Below are positions 25,757 through 35,020 of a stretch of DNA of 64,000 nucleotides, piece by piece. The stretch lies in the NCBI GenBank assembly GCA_934675585.1, contig CAKUQY010000004.1:1-64000 (forward strand). Reading direction: 5' to 3'. A program made the position numbers and the translations under genes. The notes under the pieces are model-generated. The model did not search any database. It was given only the letters and a program-made list of their open reading frames with translations, and was not told the DNA's origin. This stretch comes from an uncultured Opitutales bacterium (lineage in GTDB: Bacteria; Verrucomicrobiota; Verrucomicrobiia; Opitutales; UBA953). How positions within the stretch are numbered: position 1 is the stretch's first letter; every line of letters begins with the position of its first letter.

Positions 25757-25814
25757 TGTGTTTATTTCTTTTTTTATTTTTAAATTTTTCGCCTTTGCGC
25801 CTCTGCGTTAATTT

Positions 25815-27092
25815 TTACAAATTTGCGAGCGCGTCGGAAAGCACTTGAATTGTTTTATCAATCGCGTTCCCGTCATGAGCCGAGGAAAGAAAACACGATT
25901 CAAACGGCGACGGCGGCAGAAATACACCGTGATCAAGCGCGTAATTAAAAACGCGTTTTGATAATTCGCCATTGCTCGACATTGCCGTTTGCGCATTAAT
26001 GACGGGAACTTCATTAAAAAACAACGCAAACATTCCACCGCAATGTGGCACTTGCAACGCAACTCCGCGTTCCCGCGCCTTTGATTCAAGCACGTTGGCA
26101 ATCGCCGTTCCCGCGGCATTCATTTGTGTGTACGGAGAATTTGTGAGTAATTTTTCTAACGCGGCACAACCTGCGGCGAGCGTAATTGGATTTCCGCAAA
26201 ACGTTCCCGCGTGATAAACGGGTCCGACGGGCGCGAGATAATCCATAATTTCAGCCCTGCCCGCAAACGCGCCGACAGGCAAACCGCCACCGATAATTTT
26301 TCCAAGGCAAACCAAGTCAGGACGCACTTCGTGAGTGCCCATCGTTCCCGCGAGCGAAATGCGAAACCCTGTCATCACTTCGTCAAAAATCAAAAGAGTT
26401 CCCGCGGTGTGTGTTGCCGTGCGAAGCGCTTGGAGAAATCCTGGCTTTGGCATCACAAAGCCAACATTACCCATAAATGGCTCGACAATGACTGCGGCAA
26501 TTTCGTTCCCGCAAGTCGCAAAAGTTGCTTTGAGCGCATCAAAATCGTTGTAAGGAATCACGATCGTATCTGCGGCAAAACTTTCGGGAACGCCCGCGCT
26601 ATCGGGATGTCCATGCGTAAGCGCGCCACTGCCAGCTTTTACCAAAAGCGAATCGACATGACCGTGATAACAACCTTCAAATTTAACAATTTTGCTACGT
26701 CCCGTAAAACCGCGCGCCAGACGAATCGCCGCCATCGTTGCTTCGGTTCCCGAATTTGTCAAACGCACTTTTTCCACGCCGGGAACGATTTTGCAAATCA
26801 ATTCAGCCATGCGCACTTCATCGATGCCGTTGGTTCCAAAGCCCAAACCTTTATCGACAGCAGCGTGAACGGCGGCGCGAATGTCTGGATCGTTGTGTCC
26901 AAAAATCGCGGGTCCCCAAGTCAAAACGTAATCAATAAATGCGTTCCCGTCGGGCGTGAAAAGTCGGCAGCCGTCAGCGTGTTCTGTGTAAAATGGCGAT
27001 CTGCCAACATTGCGAAATGCGCGCACGGGCGAATTGACTCCGCCGGGAATTAAGCGTTGCGCGCGTTCAAAAAGTTTTGTAGAAGTGTACAT
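25815..27092 (-). CDS. hemL: Glutamate-1-semialdehyde 2,1-aminomutase
   Basis: PLP enzyme forming 5-aminolevulinate from glutamate-1-semialdehyde (C5 route to heme and other tetrapyrroles). It is 425 residues, as in the family. Motifs: LIPGGVNSPVRAF at the start, GTNGIDEVRMAE, LTNSGTEATMAAIRLARG, LIFDEVMTGFR and the PLP-lysine segment LGKIIGGGLPVGAF. It is followed by no obvious terminator but by the repeat region. hemE lies a few genes upstream, so heme synthesis genes are loosely clustered. Confidence 0.95.
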   Translation of the reverse strand: MYTSTKLFERAQRLIPGGVNSPVRAFRNVGRSPFYTEHADGCRLFTPDGNAFIDYVLTWGPAIFGHNDPDIRAAVHAAVDKGLGFGTNGIDEVRMAELICKIVPGVEKVRLTNSGTEATMAAIRLARGFTGRSKIVKFEGCYHGHVDSLLVKAGSGALTHGHPDSAGVPESFAADTIVIPYNDFDALKATFATCGNEIAAVIVEPFMGNVGFVMPKPGFLQALRTATHTAGTLLIFDEVMTGFRISLAGTMGTHEVRPDLVCLGKIIGGGLPVGAFAGRAEIMDYLAPVGPVYHAGTFCGNPITLAAGCAALEKLLTNSPYTQMNAAGTAIANVLESKARERGVALQVPHCGGMFALFFNEVPVINAQTAMSSNGELSKRVFNYALDHGVFLPPSPFESCFLSSAHDGNAIDKTIQVLSDALANL

Positions 27093-27113
27093 TTTAAGAA
27101 AATAATTTTAAGG

Positions 27114-28418
27114 TTAACAAATTTCACCAATCATTGCCGCGTTCCCGCCGCGAGTGCAAGCGGTGATTTTTACGCGAGCAAGCGTGTTGGCGGTATGCGT
27201 TCCCGCGACGAGAACTCGCAAATAATTAGGCGTGTATGCGGGAGTTATATTTTTTTCGGGAACGGGATTTTCGAATAAAACTTCCACCGTTTGCCCGATA
27301 AATTGTTGCATAAATTTTTCACGTTTTTTTGCAGAAAGCGCGCGCAATGTTGACGAACGGCGTTGGCGCGTGGGAACATCTACTTGGTCGCGACGTCGCG
27401 CAGCACTCGTTCCCGCGCGTTCTGAGTAAGTAAAAACATGACAAAATGTAAATGGATAATTCATAAAATTATCGCAAGTAATCGCAAACTCCTCATTTGT
27501 TTCGCCAGGAAAACCAATCATAATATCCGTTCCCACCGTGAGCGCGGGAACGCGCGCGACTGCGTGATTTAAAAATTTGAGATATTCAGCGACATTATAA
27601 TGGCGATGCATATCTTTTAAAATGCGGTCGCATGCACTTTGAATCGGCATATGCAAAAACGGCATCAGCGGATGCGCGGGATCTGCCATGCGGTCGAGAA
27701 TGCCTTCGGGAATCGTCATCGGCTCGATGCTACCAATGCGAATACGCGCAAGATCGGGAATCGCCGCGAGCGCATCGACAATTTCAACAATTGTTTTGTT
27801 TTCAAAATGATAAGTGCCAATGTTCACGCCCGTGAGCACGAGTTCCCGAACGCCACGCGACACCAGAGATTTTGCCTCGGCGATAATATCGTCAAACTCG
27901 CGGGAACGCGCTCTGCCGCGCGCTTTTGGAATCAAACAATAGCTGCAAAAAAAATCGCAACCGTCCTGAATTTTTAAATTTGCGCGCAAGGTAATCAAAT
28001 CGCTCGCGGGAACGAATGGCACCGAAAAATCATCGCGGCTCATCGGCTCGACAAGCATTTTTGGCGGGAACGCTTTTTCTAAATTTTGCGGGAACCACGC
28101 GTCGATGTTGAGTTTGTTTTGATTGCCGACAACGCAATCAACGCCTTTAATTTTTGCAATCGCCTCCGTATTTGTTTGCGAATAACAGCCCGTAACCACG
28201 CAAAACGCGTGCGGATTTGCCTTGATAAAATTACGGATAATTTGACGACATTTTGCCTCTGCCAAACGCGTTACCGCGCAAGTATTAATAATTCCAAGCG
28301 CAATGTCGTTCCCGCCCCACGGAACAATTTTGAATCCGCGCGCAGACAATTGATCTGCCAAAACCTCGCTCTCGTATTGATTGAGTCGACAACCTAATGT
28401 AAAAATCGCAGCGTTCAT
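27114..28418 (-). CDS. mtaB: tRNA t6A37 methylthiotransferase MtaB
   Basis: Radical-SAM enzyme adding a methylthio group to N6-threonylcarbamoyladenosine at tRNA position 37. 434 residues. It has the N-terminal UPF0004 domain with Cys in FTLGCRLNQYE, INTCAVT and VTGCYSQ (second FeS cluster), the radical-SAM motif CDFFCSYC (residues about 150-157), then KMHRHY-type and HVFTYSERAGTSA segments, and a C-terminal TRAM-like region. LGCRLNQYES is diagnostic of MtaB rather than MiaB. It lies 22 bases upstream of hemL. Confidence 0.93.
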   Translation of the reverse strand: MNAAIFTLGCRLNQYESEVLADQLSARGFKIVPWGGNDIALGIINTCAVTRLAEAKCRQIIRNFIKANPHAFCVVTGCYSQTNTEAIAKIKGVDCVVGNQNKLNIDAWFPQNLEKAFPPKMLVEPMSRDDFSVPFVPASDLITLRANLKIQDGCDFFCSYCLIPKARGRARSREFDDIIAEAKSLVSRGVRELVLTGVNIGTYHFENKTIVEIVDALAAIPDLARIRIGSIEPMTIPEGILDRMADPAHPLMPFLHMPIQSACDRILKDMHRHYNVAEYLKFLNHAVARVPALTVGTDIMIGFPGETNEEFAITCDNFMNYPFTFCHVFTYSERAGTSAARRRDQVDVPTRQRRSSTLRALSAKKREKFMQQFIGQTVEVLFENPVPEKNITPAYTPNYLRVLVAGTHTANTLARVKITACTRGGNAAMIGEIC

Positions 28419-28421
28419 ATT

Positions 28422-29237
28422 TTACTTTTCAAACAAAATGAGGATGATTGTGTTGGCGTTAAAAAGCGCGTGGACGATGATCGGCGCGATGAGGCGACCT
28501 GTTTTTTCGTAAGAAAAACATAACACACAATTGAGCGCGATGAGCGGCAACCACGCCGCCGGCGAATCGTGGAGCACCGCAAAAAGCGTTCCCGTAACGA
28601 CACTCGCGACAACGCCGTTGCGCGCCGAACCTTTAAAAAATCGATAAAACGCAAAACGAAAAATAAATTCCTCGATAATCGGCGTCAAAAAAACTGCCGC
28701 GACAAAAACGCTTGCAAATGCGAATCCATCAACGTTCCCGCGCAACGCATTCACGAGCGATTGATTTTGTTGCCACGTTTCTGCGAGCGAAGGGAAAAGT
28801 GCGGGAATGAGATTTGAAATTGCCGAAAAAACAGCCACCACGCCGAGCGCAACACAAAACAGCAAGGCGATTTTAATAAAATCTTTGGCGGAATCTACGC
28901 ATAAAGTTTCGCGCGAAAAATTAGGAAAAATCGCGGGAACGTAACGCAGCGCAACAATTAAAAACAATAGTGAAAATGTTTGAGTAAAAACGATCGCGTA
29001 CAAAATTGAATTGTAGCCCAAATAAAGTTTTGTGTTCGCGCCGCCAACAATCCCCGCAAAAAGCGGTTGCGCAACAAAAAATGCCAAAAAGCCAAGCAAC
29101 TCCAATTTTGTCGGCGTCCACGCGGGAACGTAATTTTCGTGTAAACTTTTTTTTACAAATCGTTGACTAAAATAATAAGCAAGCGTTCCCGCGCCGATCA
29201 GCGCGAGAACTCCGTCTAAATAATCAATCGACGACAT
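28422..29237 (-). CDS. CPBP-family intramembrane protease (Abi/CAAX-like)
   Basis: Polytopic membrane protein of about 271 residues with several hydrophobic helices. The CPBP catalytic motifs are in the C-terminal half: EEFIFRFAFYRF (EExxxR), a FAVLHDSP helix with His, and HALFNANTII (HxxxN). ATG 29237 is chosen, because the longer frame to 29336 would run into leuB. Relatives process or protect membrane proteins or peptides, and the target is unknown. It lies 3 bases after mtaB's upstream boundary and 1 base after the leuB stop, so it belongs to a tight gene string. Confidence 0.85.
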   Translation of the reverse strand: MSSIDYLDGVLALIGAGTLAYYFSQRFVKKSLHENYVPAWTPTKLELLGFLAFFVAQPLFAGIVGGANTKLYLGYNSILYAIVFTQTFSLLFLIVALRYVPAIFPNFSRETLCVDSAKDFIKIALLFCVALGVVAVFSAISNLIPALFPSLAETWQQNQSLVNALRGNVDGFAFASVFVAAVFLTPIIEEFIFRFAFYRFFKGSARNGVVASVVTGTLFAVLHDSPAAWLPLIALNCVLCFSYEKTGRLIAPIIVHALFNANTIILILFEK

Positions 29238-29238
29238 T

Positions 29239-30342
29239 TTATTTCGCCAAATTTGCGAAGATCGCTTCAGACATTTGGCGTGTTGAAACAGCGTTCCCGC
29301 CGAATGCGATGTCGCCCGTGCGCGTTCCCGCGTCAATGGTTTTACGCACCGCTTTTTCGATGGTTTCTGCTTCTTGATTTAAGCCAAATGAATGACGCAA
29401 CATCAACGCTGCCGAAAGAATTTGCGCGCAAGGATTTGCAATTTGTTTGCCTGCAATATCGGGAGCCGAACCGCCCGAAGGTTCAAACAAACCAAAAGCA
29501 AAACCATGACGATTTTTCTTAGCACCGAGCGACGCCGACGACAACATGCCAAGCGAGCCGCAAACAATTGCCATTTCGTCGGACAAAATATCACCAAACA
29601 TATTTTCGGTGAGCAAAACATCAAATTGTCCTGGATTCGCCACCAATTGCATCGCCGCATTATCAACGAGCATGTGCGTAAGCGTCACATCGGGAGCGAC
29701 TTTGGCAACGTGTTCTTTGACCACTTTGTTCCAAAGCACCGAAGTGTCAAGCACATTGGATTTATCAACCAAGCAAATCGTTTTGCGGGAACGCGCGCGC
29801 GCCGTTGCGATGGCGACATCGGTAATGCGCACGATTTCGCTCGTTTTGTAGCTCATCGTGTCGATTGCTTCAGTTTCGCCATTGGGCAATTCGCGCGTTT
29901 CTTTGTGACCAAAATAAATGCCGCCTGTCAATTCGCGAATGCAAACCATGTCGATGCCATTAGGAATGCGCGCGGGAGCGATCGGTGATGACGCTGTCAG
30001 CGACGGGAACAACAAACCAGGACGCACATTCGCAAAAAGTTCAAAATGTTTGCGTAATGGCAAAAGCGCGCCGCGTTCGGGCTGTTCATTGCGCGGCAAA
30101 TTCGCCCATTTGGGACCGCCGACCGAACCAAACAAAATCGCGTCTGCCGCATCACAAGCGTTCAATGTTTCATCTGGCAACGCTTTGCCGTATTTGTCGA
30201 TGCCTGCGCCACCAACTTCGTGAACGGAATATTTAAATGTGTGACCAAACATTTCGAGCGTTTTTCCCAAAATCGGGAGCGTCGCCGCCATCACTTCTGG
30301 ACCAATGCCATCGCCTGGCAAAACTGCAATTTTAAGTTCCAT
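29239..30342 (-). CDS. leuB: 3-isopropylmalate dehydrogenase
   Basis: NAD-dependent oxidative decarboxylase of leucine synthesis. 367 residues. Signatures: VLPGDGIGPEVMAATLPIL at the start, GSVGGPKWANLP, RELTGGIYFG (substrate Arg), VDNAAMQLVANPGQFDVLLTENMFGDILSDE (metal-binding Asp residues) and FEPSGGSAPDIAGK. Bacterial-type LeuB rather than isocitrate or tartrate dehydrogenase, given ELTGGIYFG. No other leu genes are nearby. Confidence 0.95.
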   Translation of the reverse strand: MELKIAVLPGDGIGPEVMAATLPILGKTLEMFGHTFKYSVHEVGGAGIDKYGKALPDETLNACDAADAILFGSVGGPKWANLPRNEQPERGALLPLRKHFELFANVRPGLLFPSLTASSPIAPARIPNGIDMVCIRELTGGIYFGHKETRELPNGETEAIDTMSYKTSEIVRITDVAIATARARSRKTICLVDKSNVLDTSVLWNKVVKEHVAKVAPDVTLTHMLVDNAAMQLVANPGQFDVLLTENMFGDILSDEMAIVCGSLGMLSSASLGAKKNRHGFAFGLFEPSGGSAPDIAGKQIANPCAQILSAALMLRHSFGLNQEAETIEKAVRKTIDAGTRTGDIAFGGNAVSTRQMSEAIFANLAK

Positions 30343-30357
30343 AATGTATCAATTATA

Positions 30358-30723
30358 TTATGCAAAGCGCGTGATTTCAACAGCGAGATCGCTGACGGGA
30401 ACGCCAACGGGAGCTTGCGGTTTGTGGACGCGCACGGTAACCGATTTTAATTTTTTGTAATCGTTGAGCAAAAGTGTGGCAATTTTTTCGGCAACGCTTT
30501 CGATGAGCAAGCTTGCGGGAACGGCCTCAACGAGCTGTTTTGTTTTGAGGCAAACTTCCGCGTAATTAACCGTTTCGTGCAAATCATCGGTCGTTCCCGC
30601 GCGTTGTAGATCAAGCAACAATTCGAGATCGATAAAAAAAGCTTGCCCTTGCTCACGCTCTTCGGCTAACACGCCGTGATAACCGTAAGTTTTGATTCCG
30701 TTAATAATAATTTTGTCTGTCAT
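30358..30723 (-). CDS. folB: Dihydroneopterin aldolase
   Basis: Cleaves 7,8-dihydroneopterin to 6-hydroxymethyl-dihydropterin in folate synthesis. 121 residues, typical size. IIINGIKTYGYHGVLAEER at the start (Tyr/His and Glu at the pterin site), NYAEVCLK, LIESVAEKIA and VRVHKPQAPV with the catalytic Lys. It overlaps hemE by 4 bases. Confidence 0.93.
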   Translation of the reverse strand: MTDKIIINGIKTYGYHGVLAEEREQGQAFFIDLELLLDLQRAGTTDDLHETVNYAEVCLKTKQLVEAVPASLLIESVAEKIATLLLNDYKKLKSVTVRVHKPQAPVGVPVSDLAVEITRFA

Positions 30724-31757
30724 TTTTTTGAATTTTCGATCGTTTCGAGCATTACCGCGAACGCGTCGAGATTTGCGCCGACGGGAACGCCGTGCCCGAG
30801 ATTAAAAATAAATCCGTTTTCGCCCGCCATATCATCGAGCACCGCTTGCGTGCGAGAACGCACGATTGTGAGATTTTTTTCTAACAAAATTTCTGGATCG
30901 AGATTTCCCTGCAAAACGATTTTTTGCGGGAACAACGATTGGCGAATTTCGCTCATCGGGCGACACGCGTCAACGCTCAAAACGTTTGCGCCCGTTCCCG
31001 CCAAAATCCGATAATCGGGAACGCCTTTGGCAAAAACGATGACGGGAACGCGATTTTGCAGGCGCGCCACCACGCGAGCAATCCAGCGCGCCGACAAAAG
31101 TTCATAATTTTCTGCCGCATAACTCGCCCAAGAATCAAAAATCTGCACCGCGTCAACGCCGCCATTTTCAATTTGCAGCAACAAATTTTCAGCGACAGCA
31201 TCGCTGATTTTTTCCATCAATTTTTCAAATGCCGCGGGAACGTCTTTTGCGAGAGCGCGCAATTTTTCGCCGTTGTCAAAATGTCCGCCCTGCACCATGT
31301 AAAGCGCGAGCGTCCACGGGCTTCCCGCAAAACCGAGCAAGGCGCGCGTTCCCGCGAGTTCGCGCTTGACGATGCGTTGTGTTTGCGCAATGTAATCAAG
31401 GCGTTCCCGCACGACTTCGGCGGGCGGGAACGCGTTAATTTGCGCAACATTTTCGAGCGTTTTTGACATTGCGATTCCCTTGCCTTCTTGGAATTGGTAA
31501 GCAAAACCAAGTGCTTCGGGAACGATCAAAATATCGCTAAACGTAATCGCCGCGTCAAGCGAAGAAAAACGCCGCACAGGCTGCAAGGTCGCTTCCGCCG
31601 CGAGTTCTGGATTCCGCACGATTTCGACAAACGAAAAGCGTTCCCGCAACGCGCGGTATTCTGGCAAAATGCGTCCTGCCTGGCGCATTGCCCACACGGG
31701 AACGCGGTCAACGACGGCAAATTCGCACGCCGCCAAAAAACGCTGACGGGAATTCAT
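30720..31757 (-). CDS. hemE: Uroporphyrinogen decarboxylase
   Basis: Removes four carboxyl groups from uroporphyrinogen III to give coproporphyrinogen III. 345 residues. The family signature PVWAMRQAGRILPEYRALRE lies near residue 20 and the catalytic Asp in FSDILIVPEALG. The second signature region is GFAGSPWTLALYMVQGG. C-terminal GHGVPVGANLDAF. It carries many GGGAACG-derived tripeptides (ELAGTRAL, ILAGTGANV) and is complete. Confidence 0.95.
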   Translation of the reverse strand: MNSRQRFLAACEFAVVDRVPVWAMRQAGRILPEYRALRERFSFVEIVRNPELAAEATLQPVRRFSSLDAAITFSDILIVPEALGFAYQFQEGKGIAMSKTLENVAQINAFPPAEVVRERLDYIAQTQRIVKRELAGTRALLGFAGSPWTLALYMVQGGHFDNGEKLRALAKDVPAAFEKLMEKISDAVAENLLLQIENGGVDAVQIFDSWASYAAENYELLSARWIARVVARLQNRVPVIVFAKGVPDYRILAGTGANVLSVDACRPMSEIRQSLFPQKIVLQGNLDPEILLEKNLTIVRSRTQAVLDDMAGENGFIFNLGHGVPVGANLDAFAVMLETIENSKK

Positions 31758-31847
31758 TAAAAATTGAAAGTTAAGGGCTAAAAATATTTTTTACACGAAG
31801 GCACGAAAATCGTGTCCTTTGTGTGAGATTTTTATATCAAATCAAAA

Positions 31848-33335
31848 CTATTTTGAAAGTTTATCGATTTCAGCGAGAACGGCGGCGAGACCTGACTTAC
31901 AATTGCCGCTGTGGCCGTTGGGAACGGTAAAATGCGTTTTCAGCGCGTCATCGATTGCCTGCATTTTTTGGGGCGAAAGGCGTTTGCGCAAAATGCGGAT
32001 TTTCTCGTAATCTTCGATGCCGTCGCGCAATGCTTCAAAACGGAGCGTCGTATAATTCGGCGGGTAAACCAAGAAACAATCGCCCGCTGCCCAGTCACGC
32101 GCGCGGTGTTTCGTGTTCACGAATGGATTTTCCGTCCAAGAATTATACGCCCAGCGCAAAAATCCATCCAAATTTTTCGCACTCGCGTAAATCGGCAACC
32201 AACAGGATTCTTCAAGCGGCGAATGCGGGAACGTGTTGGGTTTTTCCGGACCGCAGCAAACGTAAAAAGTCGTAATTTTTCCCGCGGCGCGACGCTTTTC
32301 TGCAAATTCAGCGATGTCTTCCGTGTAGCTGAACAGCGGCGAAATGTCGTGCGCGAAATCCTGCTCGCGCGAAGGTCTATCTACCGCACTGGCAATTTTC
32401 AGTTCGGGAGCCGCCTTCGCCAAAATGTCGCGTGCGGCGCGCGCCATCGCGTCCGGACGCTCATCAAGCGCGATGCTCGTTTTTTTCAGCTTTCCCGTCG
32501 CGCGCAAATGCTTTACAAAATCTTTCAAAAAGACAGACCAAACTTCCTCAAAAAGCGGCGTTCCCGGCTCGAGTTTCATATTTTTCGCGTTCCCGTGCTC
32601 GTCGTAATAACCGAGATTTTTCGACCACGGGAGCATCGTGTAGCAATTGATTTGTTTGTCGATCCCGCAGCTTTCCATAAACGCGACCCACTTGTCAAAC
32701 GCCGAATAATCGAACGTCCATTTTCCGTTGTCCTTGCGCGTCCAGCGAATCATCGAATGCCAATCGTCAAAAGTCTGGTGATCCCAAGGTTCTTCGATAA
32801 TCGACGCGGTAATGACTTTCTGACCCGCGTTCGCAAGTCGCGTCATCACAGGGCGCATGGCTTCAAAATGCTCGTCGCTCCAAAGTGGCACTTTGCACCA
32901 GCGCGCGACGGCTTCTGGATGCTGCCAAAGATCGAGATAAAACTGCCAATCTTTCGGCTCGGGCAAACGCTGACTGCTGACTTTCAGCGCATCGACGATT
33001 TTTCCGTCAACGCGCAAATTGTAAACGCCAACGCGCGCGTCCGCGGGAACGTCAACCGTCGCCACGACAAACTGCGTTTCCGCGCCGGGAACGCGTTCTG
33101 GCATCAACACGTCGTAGCGTTCGCCGCCCTCGGCTTTCACTTTGTGTGCAAAATTCACCTGAACTGGCAGCCCGCCGTCCATTTCGACTTTGAATTTTTC
33201 GCCGACTTTCATTTGCGGGAACGTAAAATTAACGCGTTCGCCACGCCAAGCTACTTGCGTCGCCATTGCGGGAACGCAAAATAATGTAGCTAAAAAAGTA
33301 AAAAATAATTTTGTTTTCATTGGATTTATTTTCAT
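31848..33335 (-). CDS. Secreted GH123-like glycoside hydrolase (DUF4091)
   Basis: A 495-residue exported protein. Signal peptide in MKTKLFFTFLATLFCVPAMA, cleaved before TQVAW. Start could be 33335 or 33320, and the second removes a five-residue lead. An N-terminal beta-sandwich (to about residue 130) precedes a TIM barrel ending in NYTTLRFEALRDGIEDYEKI, the DUF4091 signature. The Asp-Glu pair in TSIALDERPD fits the catalytic acid pair of GH123 N-acetyl-beta-galactosaminidases. It probably trims host or dietary amino-sugar glycans in the periplasm or outside. A GH20 enzyme is encoded at 50 kb. Confidence 0.8.
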   Translation of the reverse strand: MKINPMKTKLFFTFLATLFCVPAMATQVAWRGERVNFTFPQMKVGEKFKVEMDGGLPVQVNFAHKVKAEGGERYDVLMPERVPGAETQFVVATVDVPADARVGVYNLRVDGKIVDALKVSSQRLPEPKDWQFYLDLWQHPEAVARWCKVPLWSDEHFEAMRPVMTRLANAGQKVITASIIEEPWDHQTFDDWHSMIRWTRKDNGKWTFDYSAFDKWVAFMESCGIDKQINCYTMLPWSKNLGYYDEHGNAKNMKLEPGTPLFEEVWSVFLKDFVKHLRATGKLKKTSIALDERPDAMARAARDILAKAAPELKIASAVDRPSREQDFAHDISPLFSYTEDIAEFAEKRRAAGKITTFYVCCGPEKPNTFPHSPLEESCWLPIYASAKNLDGFLRWAYNSWTENPFVNTKHRARDWAAGDCFLVYPPNYTTLRFEALRDGIEDYEKIRILRKRLSPQKMQAIDDALKTHFTVPNGHSGNCKSGLAAVLAEIDKLSK

Positions 33336-33368
33336 AGCTTAGGGGTTAATAATTGCTATTTTAGAAAA

Positions 33369-33896
33369 TTATTTTTTATCGGCGTGATGCACGATAAATA
33401 GCGGATTCATGCACGGCGCATTGGGGCCGGGCTCTTGATTGCTTTTTTTAGGCGAATGATATTTACAATTTTTATAGGGGCAATGCACGACAATTTGGTA
33501 ATGTTGTGAAATAAATTGAAATTTAGTTTGCGCTGTAAACAAATCGCCGTGACCTTCCAAAAATGGCGCTTTAAACTCAATAATTTGCGTGCAATTATCA
33601 CAAAGCACTTGTCCAAAAAAATCTTTTGAATTTTTTGTACTCACGTAATGTTTGTCGTTGTGGCCAACATCAACTTCGCGCAAAATTTTCGAGCGGACAA
33701 GTTCGGGAAGCGAACGATAAATCGTCGCGCGCGAAACTTCAGCATCAATTTTATTAACTGCAATCAACAAATCTTCCGCATTAAAATGTCCTTGCATTTC
33801 ATAAGCGACTTGCCAAATTGTGCGGCGCGGACGCGTATTACGCAAACCTTGTTTGGCAATAATCTCAACTAAATCAAAATTGGGCAACTCGGGCAT
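33369..33896 (-). CDS. fur: Fur-family metal-responsive repressor
   Basis: Ferric-uptake-regulator family transcription factor, 175 residues. Winged-helix DNA-binding part: QGLRNTRPRRTIWQVAYEM and EVSRATIYRSLPELV. The dimer/metal domain has GHNDKHYV, a CDNC zinc pair and CPYKNCKYH near the end. The C-terminal tail (about 25 residues, with Cys and two His) is longer than usual. Which metal or stress it senses (Fe, Zn or peroxide) cannot be told. It is monocistronic by appearance. Confidence 0.85.
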   Translation of the reverse strand: MPELPNFDLVEIIAKQGLRNTRPRRTIWQVAYEMQGHFNAEDLLIAVNKIDAEVSRATIYRSLPELVRSKILREVDVGHNDKHYVSTKNSKDFFGQVLCDNCTQIIEFKAPFLEGHGDLFTAQTKFQFISQHYQIVVHCPYKNCKYHSPKKSNQEPGPNAPCMNPLFIVHHADKK

Positions 33897-33935
33897 AAAT
33901 TTATGCTAACAATAAACACGCGGGAACGCGAGATT

Positions 33936-34898
33936 TTATTGATTGTCCAACGCTAATTCTTCTTGATTTTTGGGAGCGGGAACACTTTTTACGACTTTAC
34001 GTGGACGACCGCGTTTTTTTGCGGGAACGGCATTTTCTTCGCTTGCGGGAACGACAGATTTTTCTTTGCGTGGACGACCACGTTTTTTCGCCGCGGGAAC
34101 GGGAATTTCGGTGATCTCAGGAATCTCGGAGTTCTCGGGGAGCTCTGGCTTCTCGGGAACGACTTCTGCGGGAGGCAAAAGTGCTTCGAGTTCGGCGGCG
34201 CGCTTGGCAAAATTTGGATTTTTTTCAGCGAGCGCACGATAACAAACGCTCAGCGCAAAAATCAAACTTTCATAATCTTCGCAACCGATGTAGCGAATTT
34301 TTTCGAGATAACGCGCGGCGCGATCGGGATTTGGCTTAACGCCTGCGCCATTATAAAAAATATAAGCCAAATGGTAATCGGCTTGCAAATAACTGTTTGA
34401 CGCCGAGCGCTCAAAAAATTGAATTGCCAAATTGACATTTTTTTCAACGCCGCGACCTTCAAAATAGCATTCGCCCAAAAAGCAAAGTAATTCGGAAGTT
34501 TTTAAGCCGAAATCGTTGGCGGTTTTAAAATTTTCAAACGCTTTTGCAAAATCTTGCGCAACGCCGTTCCCGAGATAATAACATTTTCCCAAATCAAAAC
34601 AAGCATCGGTGTCGCCTAATTCTACGGCTTTTTGGAAAAGTTGAGCTGCGCGTTCGTAATTTTTAAGCGCGTAATAATTTTGCGCGACAAAGGTGTAAAG
34701 CGTTTCGTCAAATTCAAAATTTTGTGCTTCGGCGAGTTCAAAATAATGCGTTCCCGCGACAACATCGCGCGCGAGCCCTTGTCCTTTAAAATAACATTCT
34801 GCGAGCACGGCTTGTGCTTCGGCATCGCCTGCATCTGCGAGGACTTTGAGTTCCTGCAACATTGCATCGATTTCTTCTGTGTCTTGATTTTTAGACAT
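33936..34898 (-). CDS. Sel1-repeat protein with two C-terminal AT-hooks
   Basis: A 320-residue protein. Residues about 15-235 consist of Sel1/TPR-like helical repeats: AQAVLAECYFKGQGLARDVV, ACFDLGKCYYLGNGVAQDF, LLCFLGECYFEGRGVEKNV, LAYIFYNGAGVKPN. The last 70 residues are Pro- and charge-rich and hold two perfect AT-hook cores, KKRGRPRKEK and KKRGRPRKVV, predicted to bind AT-rich minor groove. No signal peptide is seen, so it is likely cytoplasmic and DNA-associated. This combination is uncommon. Role unknown. Confidence 0.75.
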   Translation of the reverse strand: MSKNQDTEEIDAMLQELKVLADAGDAEAQAVLAECYFKGQGLARDVVAGTHYFELAEAQNFEFDETLYTFVAQNYYALKNYERAAQLFQKAVELGDTDACFDLGKCYYLGNGVAQDFAKAFENFKTANDFGLKTSELLCFLGECYFEGRGVEKNVNLAIQFFERSASNSYLQADYHLAYIFYNGAGVKPNPDRAARYLEKIRYIGCEDYESLIFALSVCYRALAEKNPNFAKRAAELEALLPPAEVVPEKPELPENSEIPEITEIPVPAAKKRGRPRKEKSVVPASEENAVPAKKRGRPRKVVKSVPAPKNQEELALDNQ

Positions 34899-34970
34899 AC
34901 CTTCTTACCATTTTAGCGAATTAAGAGTTGACAATAAAGCACAAAATGGCGTTCCCGCGCGACAAAAAAA

Positions 34971-34997
34971 CCGTTCCCGCGAAGTTGACGGGAACGG
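34971..34997 (-). terminator. Terminator of the sugar porter gene (GGGAACG pair)
   Basis: Nine-base stem CCGTTCCCG/CGGGAACGG with a 9-base loop and a T7 run on the minus strand (34964-34970). A T5 run on the other side makes it possibly bidirectional. Confidence 0.85.
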
Positions 34998-35020
34998 CTT
35001 TTTGTTTTTTTGACTTTTGA

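Noticed and set aside
26211-27053. 280-residue plus-strand frame
   Set aside because: Antisense shadow of hemL. Long antisense frames are common here because of codon composition.
31790-31830. Hairpin after the GH123-like gene
   Set aside because: An imperfect CACGAAGG...CCTTTGTG inverted repeat similar to common intergenic debris, too weak to call a terminator with confidence.
31911-33284. 457-residue plus-strand frame
   Set aside because: Antisense to the GH123-like gene, with an Arg/Phe/Asn-rich shadow composition.
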